Assembly (NCBI GenBank): GCA_013361335.1
Contig: JABFYH010000019.1
Coordinates: 1-60,149 of the forward strand
Length of the DNA: 60,149 bases
Source of the DNA: Gemmatimonadaceae bacterium
GTDB lineage: Bacteria; Gemmatimonadota; Gemmatimonadetes; Gemmatimonadales; Gemmatimonadaceae
Reading direction: 5' to 3'
A model generated the notes under the pieces. The model was not told the origin of the DNA, did not search any database, and worked only from the letters and a program-made list of their open reading frames with translations. Numbering within the stretch: position 1 is the first letter of the stretch; each line of letters begins with the position of its first letter. Shown piece by piece: positions 7,868 to 17,141 of the stretch. The position numbers and the translations under genes are program-made.

Positions 7868-10800
7868 TCAGGTGGATGGAATCACCGCGCCCGCACCCGC
7901 GGGACGTGGCCGTGCCGCTCCCTGCGGAGCCAGTCGATAGTCGCGGCCGCGCACGGCCACGAGAAAGGTCGGGACCAGATAGAGCGTGATCGGTGTGGAA
8001 AGGGCCAGCCCACCGATCACCGCGAGCGCCAGCGGCCGCTGCATCTCGCTCCCCGCGCCCAGGCCGAGCGCCAGCGGCAGCAGCCCGAACAGCGTGCACA
8101 ACGTCGTCATGAGGATGGGACGGAGCCGCACCCGCCCGGCCTCGAGCAACGCCGGCTCGAGAGTCTCGCCCGCCGTCAGCATGCGATGGTGCGTGAAGTC
8201 CAGCAGAATGATGCCGTTCTTCACGATCAGGCCGACGAGCAGGATCAGCCCCATGAACGACGACACGTTCAGCGGCGTCCCGGTGATCCACAACAGCAGC
8301 ATCGCTCCGACGAACGAGATCGGCGCCGCCGCGAGCACCACCAACGGTTCCACGAACGAGCGGAACTGCAGCACCATCACGCCGATCACGGCGGCCACCG
8401 CCAGCGCCAGCACCGTCAGGAGCGAGCGGAATGCCTCGGCCTGACCTGCCGCCTGCCCGCCGATCTCCGTGCGGATGCCGTTCGGCGGCGGATGCTTCGC
8501 GAGCACCGCGTTCACCTGCTGCATCACGCCGCCGAGCGAGCCGCTCACGTCGCCGGTCATCGTGATCATCTGCTGCTGGTTCTCGCGGGTGTACGCGGCG
8601 CGCGCCTCCGTCGCATCGAACGACGCCATCGCCGCCAGCGGCGCGGTGGTTCGCCTCGACGACACGGCGACCGGCAGCGCACCCAGACGCAGCGCGTCGT
8701 TGCGCACGGCGTCGGGGGCGCGCACCCGCACGCCGATCGAGCGGTCCTGCAGGCGGACCTGGCCTGCCTCCACCCCGAGCAGGGCGCCGCTCACCGCCGC
8801 CCCCACCTGCTCGGGTGTCAGCCCCGCGCGGTTCGCCTCGGCGCTGTTGATCTGCATCATCAGCTCGGGCGACTTCTCGCTCACGCCGCTGTAGAAGTCC
8901 TCCATCCCTTCCACCTTCGACAGCTCAGGCTCCATCGACTTGGCGTAGGTCTCCAGCGCGTCGAGATCCGCGCCGAACAGCTTCACCTCCACCGGGCGCG
9001 CCGCGCCGGCGAGATCGTTGATCACGTCGCCGAGGATCTGCACGAACTCCACGCGGAGCCGCGGCACCGAGGTCTCGATCTTCGTCCGGACGCCGTCGAT
9101 CACCTCCTGGCTCGAGCGGCTGCGCTCCCCCTTCGGCTTGAGCCGCGCCACGATGTCGCCCACGTTCTGCTCCGTGGCGAACAGCCCGAGCTCGGCGCCA
9201 GTGCGGCGCGAGATCCCATCGACCTCCGGCGTCGCGAGGAGGATCTTCTCGACGAGATGGACCTGCCGGTCGGTCTCGGCCAGCGCCGTGCCGCCCGGGC
9301 TGTAGTAGTCGAGCACGAACGCCCCTTCGTCGATCTCGGGCAGGAAGCCCGTCGGGACGAGGCGATAGACGAGGAAGCCGGCCACGATCATCAGCACGGC
9401 GCCGATGATCATGAGACGCGTGTGATGGAGCGCGCCGTCGAGCGAGCGCGTGTACCGCTCGGAGAGCGCGTCGATGCCGCGGCCGATCCTGGCCAACAAT
9501 CCAGGCCGCGCCGCCGCTGCTGCCGACGGTTCCACCTCGGCCTGCAGGAACGCCTCGGCGAGCAGCGGGATGATCGTCACGGCGAGGATCAGCGAGACGA
9601 GCACGGCGATCGTCAGCGTGATCGAGAGCGCCTTGAAGAACTGCCCCACGACGCCCTCGAGCAGCCGCAGCGGCAGGAAGACGACCACCGTCGTGATCGT
9701 GGACGTCGTGACGGGAACGATCAGCTCCTGCACCGCCTCGCGGATCGCGCGGTCCCGGTCCGGTGTGAAGCCGAGATGGCGCACGATGTTCTCGCTGACC
9801 ACCACCGCGTCGTCGATCACGATCCCGATCGCGATCGCCATCGCGCCCAGCGTCATCAGGTTGAACGTCTGCCCCACGAGCGACATCGCGAATACCGTGA
9901 TCGCCAGCGTCAGCGGGATGGACGCCGCGCTGATGGCCGTGACGCGGCCCTTGCGCAGGAAGAGGAACAGGATGACGACCGCGAGGAGCGCGCCGATGAG
10001 CATCGCGTCGCGCACCGAGGTCGTCGCCTCGCGCACCAGCGACGCCTGGTCGTACACCGGCTTGAGGATGACCCCCTTCGGGAGCGACTTCTGCAGGGTC
10101 GCTGCCGCTTTGCGCACGCTGTCGGCGATGGCGACGGTGTTTCCGCCCACCTGGCGCATGATGTTGAGCAGGGCGGCGGGCTTGCCGTCCCCGGCCACGA
10201 TGCTCACGTGGTCCTCGGTGCCCAGCTCCACGGTGGCGATGTCGCGCACGCGGAGCCCGCGCCCGACGACGACCTGTGCGATGTCCTCCGCGGTCGTCGC
10301 CTCCTGTGCCGTCACCACGAGGTACTGCTTGTAGTCCTGGGCGACGCGCCCCACGGCGGCCACCGAGGTGGAGGCGCGGATCGCCGCTGCCACGTCGTCG
10401 TACGACAGCCCCTGCTCGGCCAGGCGCACCGGATCGGCGATCACTTCGATCTCGCGCACGTCCGACGCCTGCACGTCCACTCGCGCCACCCCCGGCACCC
10501 GCGACAGCACGGGGCGAACCTGGAACCGCGCGATGTCGTACATCGCCGCCGGCTCGCCCCCCTGGAGGTTGTACGAGATGATGGGGAAGAGGGAGGGGGA
10601 CAACCGCTCCACCTGGATGTCCAGCCCCGGCGGAAGTGTCGACGCCGCCTGATTCACCCGCGCCTGGGTCTGCTGCAGCGCATACGCCATGTCCGTGCTC
10701 GGCGCGAAGGTCACCGAGATCTGGCTCGCGCCACGAATCGACTTCGATTGCACGCGGGTCACGCCCGGGATCACGCTGATCGCCTCTTCGATCGGCTGCG

Positions 10801-11026
10801 TGATCGCGAACACCACCTGGCGCGCGCCGAGCGCCGAGCCCTGGGCCACGATCGTGATGCGCGGGTACTGGAGCTCCGGATAGATCGCCGAGGGGAGCTT
10901 GGTCGCCGCCCAGATCCCGGCCGCGCACAGCAGCGCGATCACCAGGTACACGAAGCGGCGCTGGCCGGCCACGGCTCCGGCGAGCGTCCAGCGCTCCTTC
11001 TCCGGATGCTGCACCGCCGCGCTCAC
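7868..11026 (-). CDS. RND efflux permease (AcrB/CzcA superfamily)
   Basis: A 1052-residue inner-membrane RND pump, normal length, driven by the proton gradient. Seen: the first transmembrane helix near residues 28-46, the porter-domain entry YPRITIVAQG, and the proton-relay helix AIAIGIVIDDAVVVSENI (~residues 395-415) with the paired Asp. The second periplasmic loop opens DEGAFVLDYYSPGG, and the C-terminal helix has GLILLVGLIVKNGIILLD. The loop FVQILGDVINDL and the phrase ETDRQVHLVEKI lean towards the CzcA/CusA or broad HAE-like types. I cannot see enough metal ligands to call it a metal pump. ATG 11026 overlaps the adaptor stop by 4 bases, giving translational coupling. Confidence 0.93.
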   Translation of the reverse strand: MSAAVQHPEKERWTLAGAVAGQRRFVYLVIALLCAAGIWAATKLPSAIYPELQYPRITIVAQGSALGARQVVFAITQPIEEAISVIPGVTRVQSKSIRGASQISVTFAPSTDMAYALQQTQARVNQAASTLPPGLDIQVERLSPSLFPIISYNLQGGEPAAMYDIARFQVRPVLSRVPGVARVDVQASDVREIEVIADPVRLAEQGLSYDDVAAAIRASTSVAAVGRVAQDYKQYLVVTAQEATTAEDIAQVVVGRGLRVRDIATVELGTEDHVSIVAGDGKPAALLNIMRQVGGNTVAIADSVRKAAATLQKSLPKGVILKPVYDQASLVREATTSVRDAMLIGALLAVVILFLFLRKGRVTAISAASIPLTLAITVFAMSLVGQTFNLMTLGAMAIAIGIVIDDAVVVSENIVRHLGFTPDRDRAIREAVQELIVPVTTSTITTVVVFLPLRLLEGVVGQFFKALSITLTIAVLVSLILAVTIIPLLAEAFLQAEVEPSAAAAARPGLLARIGRGIDALSERYTRSLDGALHHTRLMIIGAVLMIVAGFLVYRLVPTGFLPEIDEGAFVLDYYSPGGTALAETDRQVHLVEKILLATPEVDGISRRTGAELGLFATEQNVGDIVARLKPKGERSRSSQEVIDGVRTKIETSVPRLRVEFVQILGDVINDLAGAARPVEVKLFGADLDALETYAKSMEPELSKVEGMEDFYSGVSEKSPELMMQINSAEANRAGLTPEQVGAAVSGALLGVEAGQVRLQDRSIGVRVRAPDAVRNDALRLGALPVAVSSRRTTAPLAAMASFDATEARAAYTRENQQQMITMTGDVSGSLGGVMQQVNAVLAKHPPPNGIRTEIGGQAAGQAEAFRSLLTVLALAVAAVIGVMVLQFRSFVEPLVVLAAAPISFVGAMLLLWITGTPLNVSSFMGLILLVGLIVKNGIILLDFTHHRMLTAGETLEPALLEAGRVRLRPILMTTLCTLFGLLPLALGLGAGSEMQRPLALAVIGGLALSTPITLYLVPTFLVAVRGRDYRLAPQGAARPRPAGAGAVIPST

Positions 11027-12090
11027 GGCTTGACGGGCACCGGGCGCGCGACCTTTGCGCTGTCTGCCAGCCCGTAGGCGCCCTGCGTCACCACGACCTC
11101 GCCGCCCTTCAGCCCGTCCGTGATCTCGACCTTCGCTTCGGTGCGCCCGCCGACTTTCACGTCGCGAGCGTGGGCCGTACCGGTGTTGTCCACCACGAAC
11201 ACCCGGAAGCTTCCCGGCTCCTCGGCGGGCACGATCGCTTCCGTCGGCACCACCACGGCGTTCGCACGCGTCTCCACGGCGATCGTGCCGAGCACGCTCT
11301 CACCGAGCCGCAGCGCGCGCACCGGCGTCGTGACGGTCACCCGGATCTGTACCGACCGCGAGCCGCTGTCCACGGCCACACCGACGGAGGCGACCGTACC
11401 CGTACCGACCCGCTCCCCGCCGGCCTTGTCCCCCGCCGACAGGTCGACGCGTCGCCCTGGCAGGATCGACGCCGCCTCGTTCGGTCCGAGCGAGAGCACG
11501 ACGTCGAACGCCGAGGGGTCCGCGACCTCCACCAGCACCTGACCGGCGTCCGCGGGAGCGCCGAGCACCGCGGCCATCCGGGTCACCACGCCGCTCACCG
11601 GTGAGCGGAGCACGGAGAGCTGGGCAGCCCGCTGCGCCGTCACGGCATCGCTGCGCGCCTTCGCCAGGTCGGCCGCCGCGGTCTCCGCATCCTTGCGCGG
11701 GACGATCCCTTCATTGGCCAGCCGCTGCGCGCGCTCGTAATTGCGCTGCGCGGCGGAGAGCGCCGACTGCGCCGCGCCAGCGGCAGAGGTGAACTGCGCC
11801 TGCTCGAACTCCACCAGCGGCTGGCCGGCGCCGACGCGCTGACCTTCCGCCACGTGCACCCGCGCGATGCGCGTGGCCGAGGGCGCGCTCAGCGCCGCAT
11901 AGCGCCCGGGCCGTCCCACCACGCTCCCGATCGCCGTCAGAGTCCGAGTGAACGGCTCCACCGTCGCCGCGGCGGTCTTGGCGGCGACGACGGGGGTGAC
12001 CTCGTCCTCCGCCGTTGCATCCGAGCCCTTGCACGCGATGCCGACGAGCGCCAGCGTGCCGATCACCGCGGTTGAGCGGAGGCGGAACAT
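11023..12090 (-). CDS. RND periplasmic adaptor (HlyD/AcrA type), lipoprotein
   Basis: A 355-residue membrane-fusion protein linking pump to outer-membrane channel. Signal peptide with lipobox LVGIAC-K (lipidated Cys at residue 20). A lipoyl half-domain (RIARVHVAEGQRVGAGQPL, ~60-80) is followed by a short coiled-coil hairpin rich in Ala/Gln (SALSAAQRNYERAQRLANEG), the second lipoyl half (LRSPVSGVVTRMAA) and beta-barrel domains ending VVVTQGAYGLADSAKV. ATG 12090 is chosen because TGAGGA precedes it by 7 bases and the lipobox is correctly placed; a GTG at 12105 overlapping the previous stop is the alternative. There is no His/Met-rich metal-binding extension. Confidence 0.92.
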   Translation of the reverse strand: MFRLRSTAVIGTLALVGIACKGSDATAEDEVTPVVAAKTAAATVEPFTRTLTAIGSVVGRPGRYAALSAPSATRIARVHVAEGQRVGAGQPLVEFEQAQFTSAAGAAQSALSAAQRNYERAQRLANEGIVPRKDAETAAADLAKARSDAVTAQRAAQLSVLRSPVSGVVTRMAAVLGAPADAGQVLVEVADPSAFDVVLSLGPNEAASILPGRRVDLSAGDKAGGERVGTGTVASVGVAVDSGSRSVQIRVTVTTPVRALRLGESVLGTIAVETRANAVVVPTEAIVPAEEPGSFRVFVVDNTGTAHARDVKVGGRTEAKVEITDGLKGGEVVVTQGAYGLADSAKVARPVPVKP

Positions 12091-12101
12091 GGCGTGCGTC
12101 C

Positions 12102-13394
12102 TCACGGCACCGTCACCGGCTGGGTGAGCGCGCGCAGCTCCGACTCGAGCGTCATCAGCGCCGCCAGGTCGTCGACGTACTGGCCCAACACGTCGCGCGC
12201 CGCACGGCGCGCTTCCAGCACCGCGGGCAGCGCCGACGCGCCTTCGCGGTAGGCCGTGAGCGACTTCGCCGCGACGCGCTCGGCGCGCACGACGAGGTCC
12301 TGGTCGCGCACGAGCCGGGCGCGCAGCGACTCGCGCTCGCGCAGCCCCTCGACCAACCGCTGCTGCACCAGCAGCCGCGCTGCCGCGAGCTCGGCTCTGG
12401 CGCGATCGCGCTCGGCCTGCGCCTGCGCGATCGGTCCGCGATTGCGGTCGAACAGCGGCAGCGGGATCGATACGCCGAAGGTGGGCAACAGCTCGTGAGC
12501 GCTGTCGCTGGCCGGGTCGCCCCATTCCACCCCCGCCTGCAGCGACGGCGCGCCGAACACGCTCCGCCGCTCGCGCACCACCGCGAGCTCCGCGGCCTGC
12601 AGCGTCGCCTCCGCCGCGGCCACGCTCGGCGCGCCGGCGATCGCACTCGACGTACGGGCCGAGGGCAGCAGCAGCGCGCCGGTCGTCGCGCTGTCGAGGG
12701 TGCGCAGGAATCGGGTCGTCTCTTCCGGCGCGAGGCGCAGCGAATCCACGAGCACGATCGTGGCGCTGTCGGCCGGGATGCCCATCAGCGTCTGCACCGT
12801 GAGCACGGTGCTCATGTACGTCAGGGAGTCCGTCGCGGCGACGTTCGACTGCTGACCCGCCGTGATGGTCGCCAGGTCGACGTCCAGGTCGCTCGCGTCG
12901 CCGGCATCACGGCGCGCGGCCGTCATCGTGCGCAGGCTGTCGGCGTCGCGCGCCGTCTGCCGCGAGAGGCGGAAGCGCGCGTGGGCCGCCAGCGCCATCG
13001 TGTACGTCGTATCCACCTCCAGCAACGCCGCCGTGCGCTCCGAGACGAAGCGCAGCCGCGCCGCGCGCGCCGTTGCCCGCGCCGCGCCCACCCGCGGACC
13101 ACGCACCCAGGGGGCGTCCACCGGGACGTCGAGGATGAGATGGTTCTGCGGCGTGTCCTTGCTGCGCGTCGCGGCGAGCGTCGGGTTCGGCAGAGCGCGG
13201 GCCGTGATGAGGGCGGCACGCGCCGCAGCGGTGTCCGCCCGCGCCAGCGCCACCCGAGGCCCGGCCGCCAATGCACGGCGTGCTGCCTCGGCGCGTGTCA
13301 CGGGTTGCGCGCCGGCGAAGCGGGGCAGATGCGTGAGGCAGAGCGTAGCAGCGACCAGCACGTGACACAGGCGCGACAGGAGGGACGAGCTCAC
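12102..13394 (-). CDS. TolC-family outer-membrane factor
   Basis: A ~430-residue outer-membrane efflux protein. The signal peptide ends near FAGAQP. The body consists of the two repeated helical halves typical of TolC/CusC: AEAARRALAAGPRVALARAD and LPNPTLAATRSK in the first, AAAEATLQAAELAVVRERR and SIPLPLFDRNRGPIAQAQAERD in the second. Very Ala/Arg/Asp-rich coiled-coil helices run throughout. The start is taken as GTG 13394, after AGGGGGG, because the signal peptide begins directly after it; frames further upstream run through the kinase gene. It sits 46 bp after the kinase stop and 11 bp before the adaptor start. Confidence 0.88.
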   Translation of the reverse strand: MSSSLLSRLCHVLVAATLCLTHLPRFAGAQPVTRAEAARRALAAGPRVALARADTAAARAALITARALPNPTLAATRSKDTPQNHLILDVPVDAPWVRGPRVGAARATARAARLRFVSERTAALLEVDTTYTMALAAHARFRLSRQTARDADSLRTMTAARRDAGDASDLDVDLATITAGQQSNVAATDSLTYMSTVLTVQTLMGIPADSATIVLVDSLRLAPEETTRFLRTLDSATTGALLLPSARTSSAIAGAPSVAAAEATLQAAELAVVRERRSVFGAPSLQAGVEWGDPASDSAHELLPTFGVSIPLPLFDRNRGPIAQAQAERDRARAELAAARLLVQQRLVEGLRERESLRARLVRDQDLVVRAERVAAKSLTAYREGASALPAVLEARRAARDVLGQYVDDLAALMTLESELRALTQPVTVP

Positions 13395-13401
13395 CCCCCC
13401 T

Positions 13402-13435
13402 AGGCTAGCATCGTGACCTGTCAGGACTATTACAG
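13402..13435 (-). promoter_or_regulatory. Pho-box-like direct repeat and -10 before efflux genes
   Basis: Read on the minus strand, CTGTAAT-AGTC-CTGACAG (plus 13418-13435) is two 7-bp direct repeats spaced 4 bp, the geometry bound by PhoB-type regulators. A TAnnnT -10 candidate, TAGCCT (13402-13407), lies 10 bp further on. It sits in the 46-bp gap between kinase and outer-membrane-factor genes, so it could let the response regulator drive the pump genes separately from its own operon promoter. Confidence 0.4.
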
Positions 13436-13440
13436 AATCG

Positions 13441-14729
13441 TCACCCGTCGAGGGGCGGGACGGGCCGCGGAAATACCACGGTGGCGCGGACCCCCTGACC
13501 GGGCTGGGACGCGATGTCCACCCGGGTCCCGTGCTCCGCCGCGATCCACTGCGCGATCGAGAGGCCGAGCCCCGCCCCCCCGTTGCGGGACCGTGACTGA
13601 TCCCCGCGGTAGAAGCGCTCGAACACGTGCGGCAGGTGCTCCGCCGGAATGCCGGGCCCTGTGTCCTCCACCGTGACGGTGGGCTGCGGCCGTGGCGTGA
13701 CCCGCACCCGGACCGCGCCACCCGACGGGGTGAACTTCACGGCGTTGTCGAGCAGGATGACCACGAGCTCGCGGACGAGGGCCGCGTCGCCGAACACCGC
13801 GGTCTCCTCGAACTCCTCCACCTCGAGCGTGACCCCCGCTGCCTGCGCCAGCGTGCGCACCGAGACCGCGGCGTCGATCACCACGTCGTCGAGAAAGAAG
13901 CGCGTGCGGGCCACCGGACGCTCGCCGGCGTCGGCGCGGGCCAGCATCAGAAGATCGTCCACCACGCGGCCGAGCCGGCGCGCTTCGTGGCCCATGCCGC
14001 GCACCACGGCCGCGTATTCGTCGGGCGACCGCGCTGCCTGCAGCGCGACGTCGGCGCGGGTTCGCAGGACGGAGACCGGCGTGCGCAGCTCGTGCGCGGC
14101 GTCGGCCATGAACCGGCGCGTGTACACGATGGAGCGCTCTACCGGCGCCGTGGACTTCTGTACCAGGAAGTACCCGCCGGCGAGCACGAGCACCACCGCG
14201 GCGACGGCCGCTCCGCCGAACGCGGCGATCAGCGCCGCGAACCGATCGGCGAGCTCCACCTCATCCGCCACCGCGGCGGCCACGAGCAGCTGCCCCGACG
14301 CCAGGCGAAATGCCTGCGCGTGCAGCCAGAGCGTGTGATCCTGCCCGATGTCCCTCTGATCGTCGAACGTCCCGTCCTGCGCGGCGTGGCGTGCGGCGGA
14401 CCGGATCCAGTGGGTCGCCGAATCGGGCCGCACCGGCGCACCGGCGCTGTCGAGGAGGTACAGGATGCGGTCGGGGATGTGGAGCTCGTCCACCGCATCC
14501 ACCACGTCGCCCTGCGCGGTCTTCAATTCCCGCTCCCGGATCCGCGCCGCGCCGGCCAGCTCCTGCGTCGCCTCGGCCAACGAGTCGGTGAGCTGCCGCT
14601 CGAACTGCCGGTGGATCGCCACGTACAACCCGCCGCCCAGCAGCAGGAGGATCAGGCCGAAGGTCGCGGCGTACCAGGCCGTGAGGCGCCGTCGGAGCCG
14701 CGCCAGCGGTTGCATCGCCTGACGCGCCA

Positions 14730-14730
<1 letters not shown>
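13441..14730 (-). CDS. Sensor histidine kinase of efflux operon
   Basis: A 429-residue classical membrane histidine kinase. First transmembrane helix AATFGLILLLLGGGLYVAI (~20-38), a ~130-residue periplasmic sensor region, and a second helix ALIAAFGGAAVAAVVLVLAG (~173-193). HisKA has ADAAHELRTPVSVLR with phospho-His ~213. The ATPase has the N box (LVVILLDNAVKFTPSGG), G1 (VEDTGPGIPAEHL), F box (VFERFYRGD) and G2 (GAGLGLSIAQWIAAEH). ATG 14730 overlaps the regulator stop by 1 base. The sensor region has no recognisable ligand-binding motif, so the signal is unknown; efflux substrate or envelope stress is inferred from neighbours. Confidence 0.92.
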
Positions 14731-15401
<671 letters not shown>

Positions 15402-15534
15402 CGGAAGTAACCTCGCTGAGACATGATCGGTGTACGTGACGGAGGAAGCGGCCGAGGGCCGCGCTGGCTGAACTTGCCATGCGCGCGTCCGCACCGCCAT
15501 CGTACCCCGCACCCATCTCCCAGGAGCCGTCCTC

Positions 15535-16965
15535 GTGATCCGTTCGTCGTGGTCCCTGCTGCTCGCCGGGCTTGCTGCCCTCCCCGTCGCGGCGCAGGCG
15601 CCGCAGCCGCTCGCGCCACATCAGCGGCTCGCGCGCGAGGTCTACCGCGAGCTGATCGAGATCAACACCGCCGATTCCGTCGGCTCCGTGACGCGGGCCG
15701 CGAACGCGATGGCGAAGCGGTTCCGTGACGCCGGCTTTCCGGCCCGCGACGTCCAGGTCCTTGTGCCGGCGGGCAAGCCCACCAAGGGCAACCTCGTGGT
15801 GCGCTACCGCGGCCGCAGCGGGTCGAGCGCCAAGCCCATCCTCCTCCTCGCGCATCTCGACGTCGTCGCCGCGCTGCGGAGCGACTGGACCCTCGACCCG
15901 TTCGTGCTCACCGAGCGCGATGGCTACTTCTACGGGCGCGGGACCGGCGACGACAAGGCGATGGCCGCCATCTTCGTCGCCAACCTGCTGCGCGACCGGA
16001 AGAACGGATGGGTGCCCGACCGCGACGTCATCCTCGCGCTCACCGCGGACGAGGAAGGCGGGGACGCCAATGGCGTGGACTTCCTGATCGACAAGCATCG
16101 CGCGCTGATCGATGCGGCGTACGCGCTCAACGAAGGCGGCGGCGGCTCGCTGCGTGACGGCAAGCCCTTCCTCAACAGCGTCCAGGCGGCGGAGAAGGTC
16201 TACGCCGACTTCACCCTCACCGCGCGCAACCGCGGCGGCCACTCCAGCGTGCCCCGCCCCGACAACGCCATCTACGAGCTCGTCGACGCGCTCGCGCGGG
16301 TGGCGCGCTACCAGTTCCCCGTGCAGCTGAACGAGGTGTCCCGCACCTTCTTCGAGCGCACGGCCGCCCTCGAGACACCGGAGACCGCCGCCGCGATGCG
16401 CGCCGTCGTCGCCAATCCGTCGGACAGCGCCGCCGTCGCCGTGCTCGCGCGCGACCCGCGCTACAACTCGATGCTCCGCACCACCTGCGTCGCCACGCGG
16501 CTCAGCGGCGGACACGCGTACAACGCGCTGCCGCAGACGGCCACGGCCAACGTCAACTGCCGCATCGTTCCCACGTCGAACCCGCGCGAGGCGCGCGAGG
16601 CGCTCGTCCGCGTCGTCGCCGACACCGGCGTCCACATCACCGAGACGATCCCGCTCGGCGACCGCGGCGATCCCATTCCGAGCCCGCTCACGGCGGAGAT
16701 CATGGATCCGGTGACGAGCATCACGCACGAGCTCTTCGGGGACACCGTGCCCGTCATTCCCGTCATGTCCACCGGCGCCACCGATGGTCGGCGGCTCCGC
16801 TCGGCCGGCATTCCGACGTATGGCGTGAGCGGGCTGTTCGGCGATCCGGCCGATTCCCGGGCGCACGGCCGCGACGAGCGCATGCTCGTGAAGTCGTTCT
16901 TCGACGGACAGGAGTTCCTGCACCGCCTCGTGCACCGGCTGGCCGGGGGTCAGCCGATCACCTGA
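15535..16965 (+). CDS. Exported M20 family metallopeptidase
   Basis: A 476-residue di-zinc M20/M25/M40 peptidase with signal peptide (cut near VAAQAPQ), so periplasmic or secreted. The zinc and catalytic set is present: LLLAHLDVVAA (His and Asp, ~107-109), GRGTGDDKAMAA (bridging Asp ~142), ALTADEEGG (catalytic Glu and zinc Glu ~176-177) and a late His in DSRAHGRDERM. The lid domain is marked by ARNRGGHSSVPRPDNA. GTG 15535 is the start, with GGAG 8 bases upstream. It probably trims peptides; specificity is unknown. A GC hairpin follows. Confidence 0.9.
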   Translation: MIRSSWSLLLAGLAALPVAAQAPQPLAPHQRLAREVYRELIEINTADSVGSVTRAANAMAKRFRDAGFPARDVQVLVPAGKPTKGNLVVRYRGRSGSSAKPILLLAHLDVVAALRSDWTLDPFVLTERDGYFYGRGTGDDKAMAAIFVANLLRDRKNGWVPDRDVILALTADEEGGDANGVDFLIDKHRALIDAAYALNEGGGGSLRDGKPFLNSVQAAEKVYADFTLTARNRGGHSSVPRPDNAIYELVDALARVARYQFPVQLNEVSRTFFERTAALETPETAAAMRAVVANPSDSAAVAVLARDPRYNSMLRTTCVATRLSGGHAYNALPQTATANVNCRIVPTSNPREAREALVRVVADTGVHITETIPLGDRGDPIPSPLTAEIMDPVTSITHELFGDTVPVIPVMSTGATDGRRLRSAGIPTYGVSGLFGDPADSRAHGRDERMLVKSFFDGQEFLHRLVHRLAGGQPIT

Positions 16966-16987
16966 GCGACGCCCCGCCGGAACGAGC

Positions 16988-17017
16988 GAGCCCGCCGGAA
17001 TCTTTCCCGGCGGGCTC
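16988..17017 (+). terminator. Hairpin after M20 peptidase
   Basis: An 11-bp GC stem (GAGCCCGCCGG at 16988-16998 with its complement at 17007-17017) closed by an 8-base loop, 22 bp after the stop. There is no clean T-run after it, so it is a weak or assisted terminator. Confidence 0.5.
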
Positions 17018-17129
17018 TACGCCATTGTCCTCTCTCCTCGATCCCTTCGCTCCGGACGGCGGCGCGCCACGCTGCTGCGCACATCGCGCGCCATTCGCGC
17101 TCGCGGTGCACGACTTCCGTGTCGGTGCC

Positions 17130-17141
17130 TATCATTGGAGC
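17130..17141 (+). promoter_or_regulatory. -10-like TATCAT six bases before start codon
   Basis: TATCAT (17130-17135) is one mismatch from the -10 consensus and is separated from the ATG by only TGGAGC. Spacing is the same as at the YdcF gene. The GGAG is too close to the ATG to be an effective ribosome binding site, so a leaderless transcript is possible. The -35 is poor. Confidence 0.35.

Noticed and set aside
7868-11026. Calling the RND pump a heavy-metal exporter
   Set aside because: Some CzcA/CusA-like phrases are present, but the adaptor has no metal-binding extension and no metal-site residues could be identified by eye.
8186-11077. Long plus-strand frame opposite the RND permease
   Set aside because: Arg/His-rich translation without any recognisable domain; the permease on the other strand has all RND motifs.
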